64,000 nucleotides of DNA from Juglans regia (taxonomy: Eukaryota; Streptophyta; Magnoliopsida; Fagales; Juglandaceae): the NCBI RefSeq assembly GCF_001411555.2, contig NC_049914.1, positions 17,170,298-17,234,297 on the forward strand, written 5' to 3'. The notes below the pieces were generated by a model. It was not told the origin of the DNA. It saw nothing but the letters and a program-made list of their open reading frames with translations, and did not search any database. Of the stretch, positions 1 to 11,663 are shown one piece after another. How positions within the stretch are numbered: the first letter of the stretch is position 1; every line of letters starts with the position of its first letter. Position numbers and translations under genes: made by a program.

Positions 1-2320
1 TATATAAGAAGTCTGGTTTGATTATTTCTGATACCGGAACATAGTATTAATTAGATAAAGAAAATAATTTATTAAGCCGTAGATTGTGAACATCCTGTGT
101 GCTTTTTAAAAAAAAAAAAATACTAAAAATTTATGACCTACGTGAAAAAATTAAAATTTTAATATTTAATTTCTTTTAATAGTGTTAAAATCACGGGTGA
201 CAATAATCTTAATTAAAATGACAGATGGGTGACAATAATATTGCCTAAATGATTGAGTAATTAACAGAATGAAATAGGAAAAATAAAAAGGTCCCATGGT
301 AACATTTGAATAATATACAAAAGAAGAGAACGCCATAGATTTGAGCGTCCAAGATCAAAGGTGACAAAAATGGAAATGTAATGTGAAAGCACTTTGATGC
401 AATGAATATCTATAGGTCGATGTCAAAGAATAGGATGATCAGGTTCCACTAGCTGATAAAAGAAAGAACATAAAATAAAATGATGAGCACTGCATTATAT
501 ATATTATTTTAATTTTAATTTTAATTTTAATAAATTTATTAAATTATTCTATTTATCATTCTTATTTTATATATTTAAATAATTAAAAAAATTAAAAATT
601 AAAATAAATGTATAATATAAAGAATAAAATTATTATAAAGTAAGTGGAGGCCAACCAAAATCCTCAATCAGTCTCTGTCAACTGCATGTGCAATGGTAAT
701 GATGGAGCACCCTTGCACAGTTTATAACGCCTTTTATAATATATTTTTTAATAGGTATTGTAAAATAAGGATTTTTTCATAAATTGATATTAGTTTTATA
801 AAGTATTTAATTTATAAAAATATATCTTATTTTAATATATTATTATATAAAATATTGTAAAAAATTACGTGTGTTTATGATAATGTTACTTGATTTTTCA
901 GATATATTCATAATTTTTTAAGGATAATGATACACTTTTAATTTATTTATAACTATTGTACAATTCATGTCATTTAATTAAAAATAATTTTTAATATTAT
1001 AAAATTATCCTTAATTTTATGTAGAATTGTAAAGTAGTTACAAAATAGTTGTAAGTCTATTATTTTTTAAACTTGATATTTTCAATCTAATTATTATTTA
1101 ATTATTATTCAAACAGAAAATTTAATATAATTTTATACTTCTAAATAAAACACAAAAAATTTTACAACTTTTTAAATTTCAAAATAAAAATTATATTCAT
1201 GTTATAATATTTTTTATTCAAATTTTTTTCTTTTATTTTTCAAAACTTACAAAAAATGTTAACTCAGACCATTTTCTTACTATTTATAAAATTTTAAGAT
1301 ATTCTAATGGGATGCTTGAGGAATGAGATGATATTAGAATTATTTAAATAGTAGTAAAATAGTTAGAGTTAAAATGTTTTATTAGATTTTGAAAAAAGAA
1401 AGAAAAAAAATTGTTATAATATTATTTTTATTTTAAAATTAAAAAAATTGTATTATTTCTTATTTAGAAGTTTTGAAAAATAATTAGATAATGATGAAAT
1501 AAAAAAAATAAAAAATTATAATTTAAAATAATTGTGTTTTAGTGATGAATGAAAAAACAATTATTAAAACGAGACGTGATGAATTTTACAAGTAAGTGTG
1601 AAAACACACTAGTTAAAGTGAGTGGGAGAAGGTGCGAGGCAGGCGCCCAAAACTCTCGGAAATTTGGCAGCCTCCTCTCCTAGACCATTCCCTAAAAAAA
1701 ATACTAGTCACCAATAGAAAAATGTCACCTGTCACAATAAGAATAAATTATAAAAATTAAAATAAATAATAGTAAATAATTAACAATTAAAATAAATTCC
1801 GATAAATTAAAATTGGGAAGTGCCATCCCTAGCTTCTCAATCAATGAGGGTGGCCCCTTAGAGAGATAGGGGCACTCCCATGAAGATTGGCCACCCCCGA
1901 GTGCATGATCTGCACAGCGATCCCCATGATGAGATATTTTGAGTATTATGTATTTGGTGAAAATGATCTTTTAAGAGTTTGATGATAGGGAGAGGTTTCT
2001 TGAGAATGTGAAATCATTTTGTGAAGACATGATATTGAATTTTCTAATACGAGTGTTGTATACACATTTGGTTGAGATAGTGAGAAAGCAATGAAAAATT
2101 CTTCTTCTTAATTAGCTCAACCTTAGACACTAAAAATGAATAAAAGTCCGCTTCAACATTGTTAAAAGACGATAAAGTCAAGAATCCATCATTTTATTGA
2201 CAAATTGGTTGTTCTTTTTTTTTTTTGCTAACTTTTTCTGTTAAAAAATCACCATAGAAAGAGCATTCTTGAGTACTGTTGAAATAAAGGGTTTTCAACA
2301 ATATGGATGATGAAAAGAAG
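1..2320. other. AT-rich intergenic DNA without a gene
   Basis: Very AT-rich spacer with poly-A/poly-T runs and stops in all frames. Apart from the MITE-like pair at 1070-1560, I recognise nothing. A more GC-rich patch near 1815-1925 contains repeated GTGGCC/GGCCAC words and may be a transposon scrap. Confidence 0.6.
1070..1560. repeat. M1-family MITE-like repeats, two copies in opposite orientation
   Basis: About 1070-1300 reads as the family in one orientation (AAATTTCAAAATAAAA, then TTTTATTCAA), and about 1305-1560 reads as its approximate reverse complement, starting with GAATGAGATGATATTAG. The same word order recurs at 4.1, 6.2, 7.0, 7.8, 11.3, 36.5, 50.6 and 53.4 kb. Boundaries are approximate. 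Confidence 0.4.
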
Positions 2321-2329
2321 GGATTAGGT

Positions 2330-3655
2330 GGACAGTAGGTGATGAGAGAGATCAAGATCTGGGGTTCCAAGTGGCTTCCTAGACCTTCTTCCAATGCTGT
2401 TCAATCTCCAGTCTACTTGCTGCAAGAAGACTCAAGGGTTGAAGCTTTAATTGATAAACAAAAGGGTGAGTGAGATGAAGAACATATTAGAACCATTTTT
2501 CACAATGAAGAGACTGAGAAGTTTCTTAGCATACATGTTAGTAGAGGTAGAGCTAAAGATAAGATTTTTTGAGATCCCTAAAAAAAGAAACTTTTTTGTG
2601 TGAAGTGCATATTTTCTACATGTGCACAGAGGGGAGAGGAATAAATGAGAGAGCTCAAAAGAAGTTAAAGAGGATGAAAGGTGGAGAAATGTATGGGACT
2701 TGGATGTGCCAAAAGTAATAAAATTGTTTATATGGAAAGTTGGAAATGACTTGCTACCTACTAAAGTGAATCTGTATAAGAGGGGAGTGGTGAATGATAA
2801 AAGGTGCCCTATGTGTGAAGTTGAAGAAGAGACCCATATGAATGTGTTGTGGGAGTGTCATGCAGCAAATGATATATGGGGAAGTGATAAAAGTTGTGTT
2901 AAAAAATGGGGCAGATATGAAGGAGATTTTCTGTTGTTGTGAGAGAAAATCATGTCCTCTCTTAATAAGAGCCAACTGGAGGAGATGGCAGTGATATTTA
3001 GAAAGGTATGGCTGCGTAGAAATGGATTTGTTTTTTAAAAAAGAGTGGAATGTCCTAAGAATTTAATCATATCTGCAAAGGCTACCCTAAAAGACTATCA
3101 TGCTGCTCTGAATTCTATTAAACTTGGTGGACAAGTGTAGATTTGTGTGGAAAACATTATGTGGTGGGAAAAGTAAAGGTCAATTGGGATGCTTCTTTGG
3201 ATCTAAAAAGGAAGAGAATGTGAATTGGTATCATGATTAGAGATGAGGAAGGGGAGACCTTGGTTGCTGTGTGTGATTAGAAAACAAATGTAGAAGAAGC
3301 AGCTATGGCAGACTGCCACGCTTTGAGAAAAACAGTGGAGTTGTGTTGTGATCTTAATATTCAAAAAGCAAAACTCCAAGGGGATTCAAGGGAAGTCATC
3401 TTGGCAGTGTGCAGTAATGAAGAAGTATTGAACCTATTATGGCTCTATAGCAGAGGATGTTAGATTCTATTTCAAGAACAGTATAAATTGGACTATACAG
3501 TTTGCTCATAGAGAAAAGAACATGGTTGCTCATACTTTAGCAAAAAAGGCATTGGTTATAGATGAAGAAAAAATGTGGATAGAGGATGTCCCAGATTTTA
3601 TTGTGAGATGTCTGAATAGAGATAACAATTGTATTACTTGATTTTTCAATGAAAT
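2330..3655 (+). mobile_element. LINE (non-LTR retrotransposon) 3' fragment, degenerate
   Basis: This is the 3' part of a plant L1-like ORF2, broken by stops and frameshifts. In order there is a KIWGSKWLPRPS segment (near 2355), an RAKDKIFW segment (near 2550) and a zf-RVT zinc-binding domain at 2700-2940, with CPMCEVEEETHMNVLWEC giving the C-x2-C...H...C pattern. An RNase H-like domain follows at about 3165-3620 (VKVNWDAS, GIMIRDEEGE). The endonuclease and the catalytic reverse transcriptase region are absent, as expected of 5'-truncated insertion. It ends in an untranslated tail near 3655 without a clear poly-A. No target duplication was found. Confidence 0.8.
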
Positions 3656-4094
3656 GCAAAGTAATCCCTCCATTAGTCCCCCCCAAGACAGAAATATTTC
3701 ATTGCTTGCTGCTGCATGTCAATTCAAAGTAACATGATGCAATGAATGTACTTGTCCTTCTCCGCAAATATCGTAAGATATATCCTTTGAAAAAAACCAT
3801 ACGCGAGCAAAACTATTGCAAATGATAAAGTTTCAACTACTAAGACACGAAAACCTTCTTATCTTGTAGTTTTGCAATGCATGCGTTAGCAACCTAAGCA
3901 GAATGGAAATCATATCAAAACGACAAAAAAATAAGAGGCAAGAAAGTCTAAAATGCAACATTAATAGAAGACTCCATTCCTCCAAGTATTTGACTTCCTA
4001 CTTACCAAGTCAATACATCATCTCCCTTCGAAGACGAAACTTAATTACCCCTCAACAATTCTAATACCCTCCTGAAATGCAAAAATGCTAAGGT
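3656..4094. other. Spacer without a recognised feature
   Basis: No coding or structural signal that I can support. Confidence 0.5.
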
Positions 4095-4460
4095 CTGATT
4101 TGGTTTCATAAACTTTTAAGCCCTTCTCGTCCCGTCTCAATATCTAAACACTATTTAAATATAAATATTTTTTAATTTCAAATTTTTTAATTTTTTATTT
4201 AATCATTACCTAATATCATTACAATTTTTTCAAACTTCCAAACAAAATACTAAAAATAATTTAATTTTTTTAAATCTCAAAATAAAAATAATATTCAAAA
4301 TTATCTTCTAACACTCTTTTAACATTATGATTTTTTATTTAATTTTTCTCTCCCAAAATCCTATAAAAATATTAACTCAAACTATTTCATTATTATTAAC
4401 AAATTATCTCAATTTTATTAACAAATTTTCCATCTCATCTTATTTGTGTAACGAACTGAG
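4095..4460. repeat. M1-family MITE-like repeat
   Basis: AT-rich repeat bounded by TGATTTGGTTTCATAAAC on the left and a CATCTCATCTTATTTGTG segment on the right. It shares the internal words AAATCTCAAAATAAAAATAAT and TTTTTTATTTAATTT with the other copies. Boundaries are approximate. Confidence 0.5.
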
Positions 4461-5124
4461 GCCAAACTCAAACTAACCCTATAAACTAATATATGGTTAA
4501 AAAAAAAAAACACAAATTCATCTATAGCTTGGGGCGTACGAATTCATGTACTAGGTTGGAAAAAAAATGCCAATCTACAGATCTCATGTTGGATTGAGAT
4601 ATCCTGCTTTAGATAAGGATTTGACCATAGTGTCCCTGCTACATTTTCGGGTTTGGCTAAAATGTCCCTGCTACATACCTAAATGGACTAAAATACCCTT
4701 ACAACATATCAAGCGAGACAAAAATATAATTAATTCAAATCAAACTTATCGATGGAATACAACCAAAAATCTCCAAAACTTCAACTTTGAATCTCCATCT
4801 CAAATCCCAAACAATCATAGAACAGACACAAATGTTCATCTTCATCTAAAAGATCAAGATCACATTAGTTTGATTATCATCGAGACCAAACCCATGGTGA
4901 TATTTGTGGGTATGAGAACTAGTGACTCACAACTCTTGTCAATCAGTGCAATTAAAACCAGACAATCGACAATAACGTGTGTCAATAGTGACCCACAACA
5001 CAGTCATGGATCCAAATCGACCCAAAGATGGACCACGCGGCGCCACGTGTCCAAATCGCCCAAGTGTAGATGGCGGCTTCGTAGAGGGTCCAGATTGACC
5101 AAGGGTTCTCATACCCACGACACT
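4461..5124. other. Spacer with an unconvincing open frame
   Basis: An open frame of about 217 codons runs through 4567-5220 (+). It has no recognisable domain, its codon use looks random, and its 3' third runs into a minisatellite, so I do not call it a gene. A tandem pair GTGTCCCTGCTACAT / ATGTCCCTGCTACAT lies at 4630-4675. Confidence 0.5.
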
Positions 5125-5505
5125 ATCATGGTGCTCGCTCGGGGGGCGAGCACTTTCCCTTTCTACTATGCTCGTCAAGGTGGTGAGGTTCATGCTCTTT
5201 CAAGATGCTCACCGAGGTGACGAGCACCTTGCCTCCCATAATACTCACCATGGTTACAAATATTTTTTCTCTTCGTGATGCTCACTTTCGGGATGAGCAC
5301 TTTTCCTCTCAACTTTCCATGAGCCAAGGTGGCAAACTTCATGCTCATTTACAATGCTCGTTGGGGTGAGTAGTATTGTGCGTCATCCAGGATGCTCATT
5401 GAGGTGACGAGCACTTTTGCTCCTGTAGTGCTCGCATGGGTGGCACTAACATTTTTACTCTCTATGGTACTTGCTTGGGGGGTGAGCACTTTTACTCTCA
5501 TGAAG
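5125..5505. repeat. Degenerate minisatellite with a GAGCAC/GTGCTC core
   Basis: About nine diverged units, roughly 30-55 bp each, share the core ATGCTC-(N)-GGGGTGACGAGCACTTTT followed by a pyrimidine-rich stretch. Each unit holds inverted GTGCTC...GAGCAC words, so single units could fold back. Units differ in length and substitution, which suggests an old array. Confidence 0.6.
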
Positions 5506-6131
5506 ACCTTGACAAAATGTTTAAAATCAAATGGCTCTCGTGAGCAAAAATAAGTGATTGTGAGTTTTACCATCAACAAATTTAATTAAAGCAATCAGAA
5601 AAGGTATGTAATATCCTATATAAAATTGCATGTAACGATGGAAGTTAGTATCACCTCAGTAATATATGGGGCTAGGAGTTATATTCTACAAAATGTTGTT
5701 AATGAGGGTTAAAAAGAGAAAGGTAAAAAAAGGTAGTCGTCTTTCTTTCTGTTACATTCATTATGTTACTTTTCTTCTCTTGTTACTCAAAGAGGTTAAC
5801 TACTTTGTTTAGGAAGTTGTCATATTTATAATGAAAGTTTTGAGACTATTTTATCTAATGGCAAGACAATCATATGCTTTAGAAGCGGCTAGTATGTCCT
5901 ATGTCTAATTTAAGTCATTCAACCAAATTTTTACTACTGGTTTTTCTGTTTTTTTGTATTTTTGAAGTGATGCCATGTATCTATCTGAGTCGACTAATTC
6001 CGGAGTTGTATGTATAGAGACTCTGAGCAATGGCACTAGTCTTGTGCTTCGTTGGAGTAAGCCCTCAGCTCCTTCGTTGGGTTGACTGTTGTGCTTGTAA
6101 TCAAGCTTGTCCAACTGCTTCGGCCTTACTA
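5506..6131. other. Spacer without a recognised feature
   Basis: AT-rich with scattered short open frames and no domain that I can recognise. Confidence 0.5.
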
Positions 6132-6186
6132 CTTGAACGAATTGGACCCGAGCCTTACTACTAGGCTCGGGTCCAATTCGTTCAAG
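6132..6186. repeat. Perfect 23-bp inverted repeat with a 9-nt loop
   Basis: The left arm 6132-6154 (starts CTTGAACGAATTGGACC) and the right arm 6164-6186 (starts GGCTCGGGTCCAATTC) are exact reverse complements, with the loop TTACTACTA between. The arms are about 50% GC in an AT-rich setting, so a transcript would form a very stable hairpin. No transcription unit is evident and no target duplication was seen. Confidence 0.9.
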
Positions 6187-6189
6187 GGT

Positions 6190-6450
6190 AAAACTTTTCT
6201 TAGATATTGGTACATATTTCTTTTCTAAAAATCACTCAAATATAAATTGTTTTTTATTTTTTAATTTTTTTTAAATTATATTTAAATAAATTTTTAATAT
6301 TTTTAATCAAATTTTCTCTTTCCTTTTCCAAAAATTAATAAAATATTTTAATTCAAAATATTTTATTATCATTTATAAATAATTTCATTACTATTTACAG
6401 ATATTTTAAAATATCATAAGCGTCTCTTGATTCTTAAATGAATAGGGGCA
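6190..6450. repeat. M1-family MITE-like repeat
   Basis: AT-rich stretch with the family words TTTTTTATTTTTTAATTTTT, TTCTCTTTCCTTTTCCAAAA and TTTATAAATAATTTCATTACT. The ends are uncertain. Confidence 0.4.
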
Positions 6451-6959
6451 TTACCAAACAAGCGAACTCTCAATCTGTTGGACCAATCAAGGGCCTTGAT
6501 TAGTGAATATGTTGCAACTAGTTTAGCTGCAGTGGAAAAGTCTGCTTCGGCCTTACAATCAATTTTAGGCTTCTAGCATTGGACTAACCCATAATTAGCA
6601 CACAATGCAGCCCTAACATAGCATGGGAGGAGCGAGGCCCATCTCAGAACTAGTTGAGGATGTCAGAGGAGAGACATGAAGCAGTGAACCGTGTTAACAT
6701 TGACTCAAGACAAACAAAGGGTATACCATTTCTAGTAGTGTTAGATACACTTGTAAAATATATAAAATAATTTTTAAAAAAAAGAGTATAATTTATTATT
6801 AAAAAATTAATTTTTATTATGTGAATCTCATATTTATTCACTCTTTTTTAATTTGATTCTTACAATATATGTCATTTATATTGTAAGAATCTATCCATAA
6901 GATCTAAATTTTTAAGTTTTTCTGGCAAATCAAGTTATATTGTGTTAACTATATAAAAT

Positions 6960-7290
6960 ATTTAGGTCTCATTTAAGATAAGATGATATGATATGATATG
7001 TGAATAGCAGTGAAATAATTTGAGTTAAGATGTTTTATGGAATTTTGAGAAATGAAAGAGAAAATGTTAAATAAAAATATTATAAAATTAAAATATTATT
7101 AGAATATAGTTTTTTTTAATATTATTTTTATTTTGAGATTTGAAAAAATTAAATTATTTTTTGTATTTTGTTCAGAAGTTTAGAAAAGTTGTAATGATTA
7201 AATAAAAAATTTAAAAATTTGAAATTAAAAAATATTTATATTTATAATATTTAGACGTTGAGATAAAATGAGATAAGATGCAATTGCTAT
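6960..7290. repeat. M1-family MITE-like repeat
   Basis: Begins near AGGTCTCATTTAAGATAAG, followed by a GATATGATATGATATG run. It ends near GAGATAAAATGAGATAAG. The internal words (TTTTGAGATTTGAAAAAATT, TTTGTATTTTG) match the reverse complement of the 4.1-kb copy. Confidence 0.5.
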
Positions 7291-7798
7291 TAGGCTAATC
7301 TCTCACCCTTGCAAATAAAACTCGGTTTTTTCTATCACATCCCTCTTTATATTATTGACCCGAGTGGACAATTTATTTTGAAGACGAAGGAAGGACTTTG
7401 GACTTGGTGGGCTCAAGAAGCCCCATGGATCAATTTTACCAAGTGATTATGGGTTGTGACAATCTCATTAAAACAGATTGGACCTGAGAAGTTGCAGCTA
7501 AAACATGCACAGACGCCGAAATTGTTCCTCACAACATCCAACATTAATGTAGTTCTGAATTCAAATTTCGTTTCCAATTTTGTCCAAAGAGACTCTTCGT
7601 ATATTTGCACCATCTTATGGTTTTGAAACGTAGCTGTCAATACGAAAGAATACGAAAACAAAAAAAGAAAAGGAAATGGATTCCACTTTATCAGAAAGCA
7701 AAGCATGAATCATGATGACCCCATTCAATAATTTTTCTCTATCAAACTCATAGACACATCTAACAGTTTTCTCGCATTTTCTCAGAATCATGTGTAGG

Positions 7799-7980
7799 CT
7801 CGTTTGTATACATAAACTATCTTAAGTTATTTCATCTCATCATTATAATTTTTTTAAATTTTTACATAAAATATAATAAATAATTCAACTTTTTCAAATC
7901 TCAAAACAATAATAATATTTTAACAATTTTTTATTTAATTTATCTAAATTATCTCATCTCATTTCACTATCCAAACGAAC
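7799..7980. repeat. M1-family MITE, short copy with inverted ends
   Basis: The left end CTCGTTTGTATA and the right end TATCCAAACGAAC are imperfect inverted repeats. Inside are TTCATCTCATCATTATAA and AATTATCTCATCTCATTTC. At about 180 bp it is one of the better delimited copies. Confidence 0.6.
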
Positions 7981-9090
7981 TTTTATGTTTGCAATTAATA
8001 TATTTAAATATAAGAGGGGGACATAAAGGCCCTTGGTCAGTTTATATGGAATATATTCCTCTCCATGTGAGCACCGATGAATTTATATGGAGGAAGGGTG
8101 ACCCATCCAAAATCTTAAAAAGGTGGATGTGGGGGCTATGCCCTTCCCTCGAAGTCATTCAACCCTCCAAGTTGTAGGACTTTTGAACCCAAAAAGGGAG
8201 AGACATTTTTGGGGGGGGCATTTGAATTGACCCTACTGTTCTGTAAGTGTGAGCTGTAGAGGCACATGCTTAAGGGGAAAGGGTGATGAGGTTTTGAATT
8301 ATTAGCACCCAAAAACAATTGTGAAGGGAATTGCACATGTTTGTTTGTTGCCTTTTTTTTTGGCAATGGGAACAAGTTTGAACTGTAAAGCTCATTAAGT
8401 GTAGACATGTGCAAAGTGACGGTGAGCAGACTGAGTTGGAGAATTTATTGCTTGCTTGCACCCATATTTTGATTCGTCTATATATTTACCAGCTTCGTGA
8501 TTACAATTAGAATAATGCTAGATATAGTCATATGTTCGATATTGAGACGACGAGTAGTGAAGCATAATTAAAAAGAAACAAAGATTTTTGGAGCACAACT
8601 ATTATCGGTATGAAAGTATTGCATTGTGATTGCGAAGGAACGAAAATGAGAGAGACTTTTAATTAACAAGATTCCAAAGTGAATTAGACTACAAACATGA
8701 TGGAAAATCTCATCCAATAAAGTCGATCAATCCTAACTCAGCCTGTTTAATTGAATAGATTATAAACTAAAATTTAAATACGACTTATGTAAATAACGGT
8801 TGACACAACACGATCCGTATAATCTATTTAATAATCAACTCTTATTAAAGATATCTATATAAATATTTCAAAATTATAATGAGATTCATGATAAAATATT
8901 TTATAATAAATGTCCAAATCAATAATACTGAAAGAAGATTAATATATCCAAAAAATAAGCTTACATGTATACTAGATCTCTAAATAAAAGAGGCATGTGT
9001 TTTGAATTTCTATCCCCATTTTACCCTCACATTTGTGTTGAAATTATGGAGCTAGCCACCGGTATTAGCCATACAATTTTAACATGCCAT
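7981..9090. other. Spacer without a recognised feature
   Basis: Short open frames on both strands look spurious: no domain, no supporting splice context, and overlapping frames of equal quality. I see no RNA gene. Confidence 0.5.
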
Positions 9091-9094
9091 TTAG

Positions 9095-9690
9095 GGGGTG
9101 TAATCAGCCTAATCCGGTCGGTCTTGGAGGAGAATTTTGTATCGGACCATTTTTCCGGTCCACCAAAAGTCCGAACCACTTTTGTTCGTTCCGATCGATC
9201 TTATCAAGGTGTTTCGGTCTGGGTCTTTTTTTTTTTTCCCCTTTTTTCAAGTTTATTAAGTGTTTTAATTAAGAAAAATAAATTAATAATGTTAATAGTA
9301 TGTGTATTATCAATATTTAATAGTTAATATCCTATCTTAAAATTCTTAACCTTTAATATTTTATATAATCTAAGCATAAATAATTAGGTTAGAAGAAAAT
9401 CATATAATTACTTATAATTAGTTAGAATAGAATTACATGACTACGTGCTTTCAAATATATAACTATCATATAAAAAATTATTTAAAATTTTATATAGCAA
9501 AGTTGGTCGTTCAGGAGTGAAAAAAAAACCCATATTGAGACTTGATCAAAAACTAAAATTTTCTACTTTCTTAGATTGAGACTGACTGATTCCATAATCA
9601 GTCTGGTTCAGACCAATCGAAATCGATCGATTTTTTTAGTCCAAATCGAAATTTTTTAGACCAAATCGAAATCGATCGATTGTTTATATT
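9095..9690. mobile_element. Possible truncated hAT-like non-autonomous element
   Basis: Starts with TAGGGGGTGTAATC, resembling the hAT MITE ends seen elsewhere here. It then carries repeated CCGGTC/CCGGTCC and later several AAATCGAAATCGATCGAT words, the subterminal-repeat style of plant hAT elements. No matching right end or 8-bp duplication was found. Confidence 0.3.
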
Positions 9691-9699
9691 TTGGATCAT

Positions 9700-11029
9700 G
9701 CTTGCATAAAAGTTGTTGTTTTTATCTATTCATTTTCTTTCAGCATGAGTTCATTTAGCATTTTCCCTATATTCTTATATTTATCAAAACAAAAAATAAA
9801 AAATAAATAAACAAGACTTGCAGCCTGCAGAAAGGGTAGGTAATGAAATCCAAGATGACCTACCTCCCTTGATCATCATCATCACACAAATCTAACCTCA
9901 AGCTTCGTAATTAAACCCATGATCATGATGAAAATGTTGCCTCTAATCCATACATTATTGCTTTCTGGTTGGTCCTGAGAAAAGCAATAATCAAAAATTA
10001 ATTACGATTTGATTCTGGTCCAGCTTTTTAGATTGAATCTGAAAGAGAAAAGTGGAAAAACTTGATTCCATGAGATCTACTTATAACCTCATATTTTATG
10101 AGTCAGCTAAGCTTTGCAGGAATTGTAATGGCTCTTGATCGACGCGCGTAAAGTTGCAAATCGAATGATTGGGAGCAAGAAAGCTTTTAAGAGGGCCCCT
10201 TCCAATTTTTGTTCTTCCTGCAAATTTTACTGAAAAATCATACACATGTTCTGATATTAAAGAGATGAAATTTAAATAATTATCCACCAAATTCATGTAT
10301 ATATTTATAATTAAGTTCGCATATATATAATTATTTTTATAATCTTTTACACGACAATATATCCGATTGATTTACAAACAAAAAAAAAAAAAAAAAAGAA
10401 AAAGGAGGACGACTTTTGAAGAACAGACCAGGTGAAGTTATATCCATGATGATTACAATTCATTAGCTCTGCCCGAATTGGGGTGTGCATTCATTTTCAG
10501 CTGGGCTAGCCCTGCCCTTCCTTGATGTATAAGTGAAGGAGGAGGAGACAAAGTTTGAAGTTGATTTTGCCTACAAATTACTCGAAGAAAATGGTATATA
10601 TGGGGGCCAGCCAGCTTGGAATAAATAAATAAATTATAAAATACTTTTAATTTATTATGGTGCATTGTCTCTTAAACATTCCTTTCCACGAAATACTCCA
10701 CCCCTAGCTGAATTCCCACGTCTACCACTAATTATCTGCTCACCCGAGTATTCTTATTGTTTCTCTCACTTAATTATTATTCATCTCATACAATTCTTCC
10801 AATTAATAACTATATATATATAAATATATATATATAATATTCAACTAGAAGTGATTTTCTTTGGTTGCAATCTCATATATAAAGGACCACTATAGCCTTA
10901 TTTTTGACTTGGTCAGATGATTCTTTTACATATACATATATATTTATATCATAATGGACTAGTTATATAAGTAATTAAAAGGGAAAATAATTTATACAGT
11001 TATATGATGTTTAAGATTCACGTACTCCC
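9700..11029. other. Spacer without a recognised gene
   Basis: AT-rich with poly-A (10379-10397) and AT microsatellite patches near 10811-10836. Small open frames at 10.1 and 10.5 kb on the minus strand have no recognisable product. Confidence 0.5.
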
Positions 11030-11155
11030 TAAAATATTCTTATGAAAAATATTTACATTTTAATGGTTAGCTCTACTTTTGTTAAAAAGAGTATACGATA
11101 TTTATATATTTCATGACTGTATATGACATTACTCATATATTATTTATACTCATTA
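11030..11155. repeat. M2-family MITE-like repeat
   Basis: Shares a terminal phrase (CATGACTGTATATGACATTACTCAT) and internal order with copies at 47.65-47.83 and 61.70-61.88 kb, which end in similar words such as CGACTG...CAT or GACTGTTATGTGTAGC. Boundaries are approximate. Confidence 0.35.
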
Positions 11156-11259
11156 AATGCTAAGAGTTGATTAGAAAATTTTAGGATTTAAAATTTTATT
11201 TTTTATAAACTAAATTACATAAAAAATTTGTCTGCCACAACAATTAGAAAATAGAAGGT

Positions 11260-11455
11260 GCGTTTGAATGTTAAATTGAGTTAAGTTTAGTTGAGTTAAG
11301 ATGATAAAATATTGTTAAAATATTATTGTTTATTATTATTATTATTATTTTAAGATTTAAAAAAATTGAATTATTTATCATATTTTATATTAAAATTTAA
11401 AAAAATTATAATAATGAATTAAGATGAATAGTTTAACTTCCCATCGAAGTTTACA
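11260..11455. repeat. M1-family MITE-like repeat
   Basis: Begins near GTGCGTTTGAATGTTAAATT and ends near AACTTCCCATCGAAG. It contains an ATT microsatellite and the family words TTTTAAGATTTAAAAAAATT and TTATTTATCATATTTTATA. Confidence 0.45.
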
Positions 11456-11635
11456 TCTTTAATTTACTGTATATACCAGCTAATTATCGAAGCAGTACTC
11501 TTGCCGTGCACGAGACTTCTTTGTACGAGTTGCCTTTCTCTGTCTTTTATCATAATCAAAGGCGTATGTTTTGTTAGGGTAATAATCGTGTGTTCTGCTA
11601 ATGTTTCTTTAGCAGAATGGCCTCGAAGCTGTTAG

Positions 11636-11663
11636 TTGACTGTTGACTGTTGACTGTTGACTG
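11636..11663 (+). promoter_or_regulatory. Four TTGAC (W-box core) units at 7-bp spacing
   Basis: TTGAC occurs at 11636, 11643, 11650 and 11657 as a perfect TTGACTG tandem. TTGAC(C/T) is the known core recognised by WRKY factors. The array lies 1.7 kb upstream of the IRX7-like start, too far to assign, and may be only a short tandem repeat. Confidence 0.35.

Noticed and set aside
4567..5220. 217-codon open frame on the plus strand
   Set aside because: No domain, random-looking composition, and overlap with the minisatellite, which is open on both strands.
10096..10296. Possible microRNA precursor near 10.1-10.2 kb
   Set aside because: No match to microRNAs I know and no convincing stem.
11636..11663. 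CRISPR-like array
   Set aside because: A contiguous heptamer without spacers; the sequence is eukaryotic.
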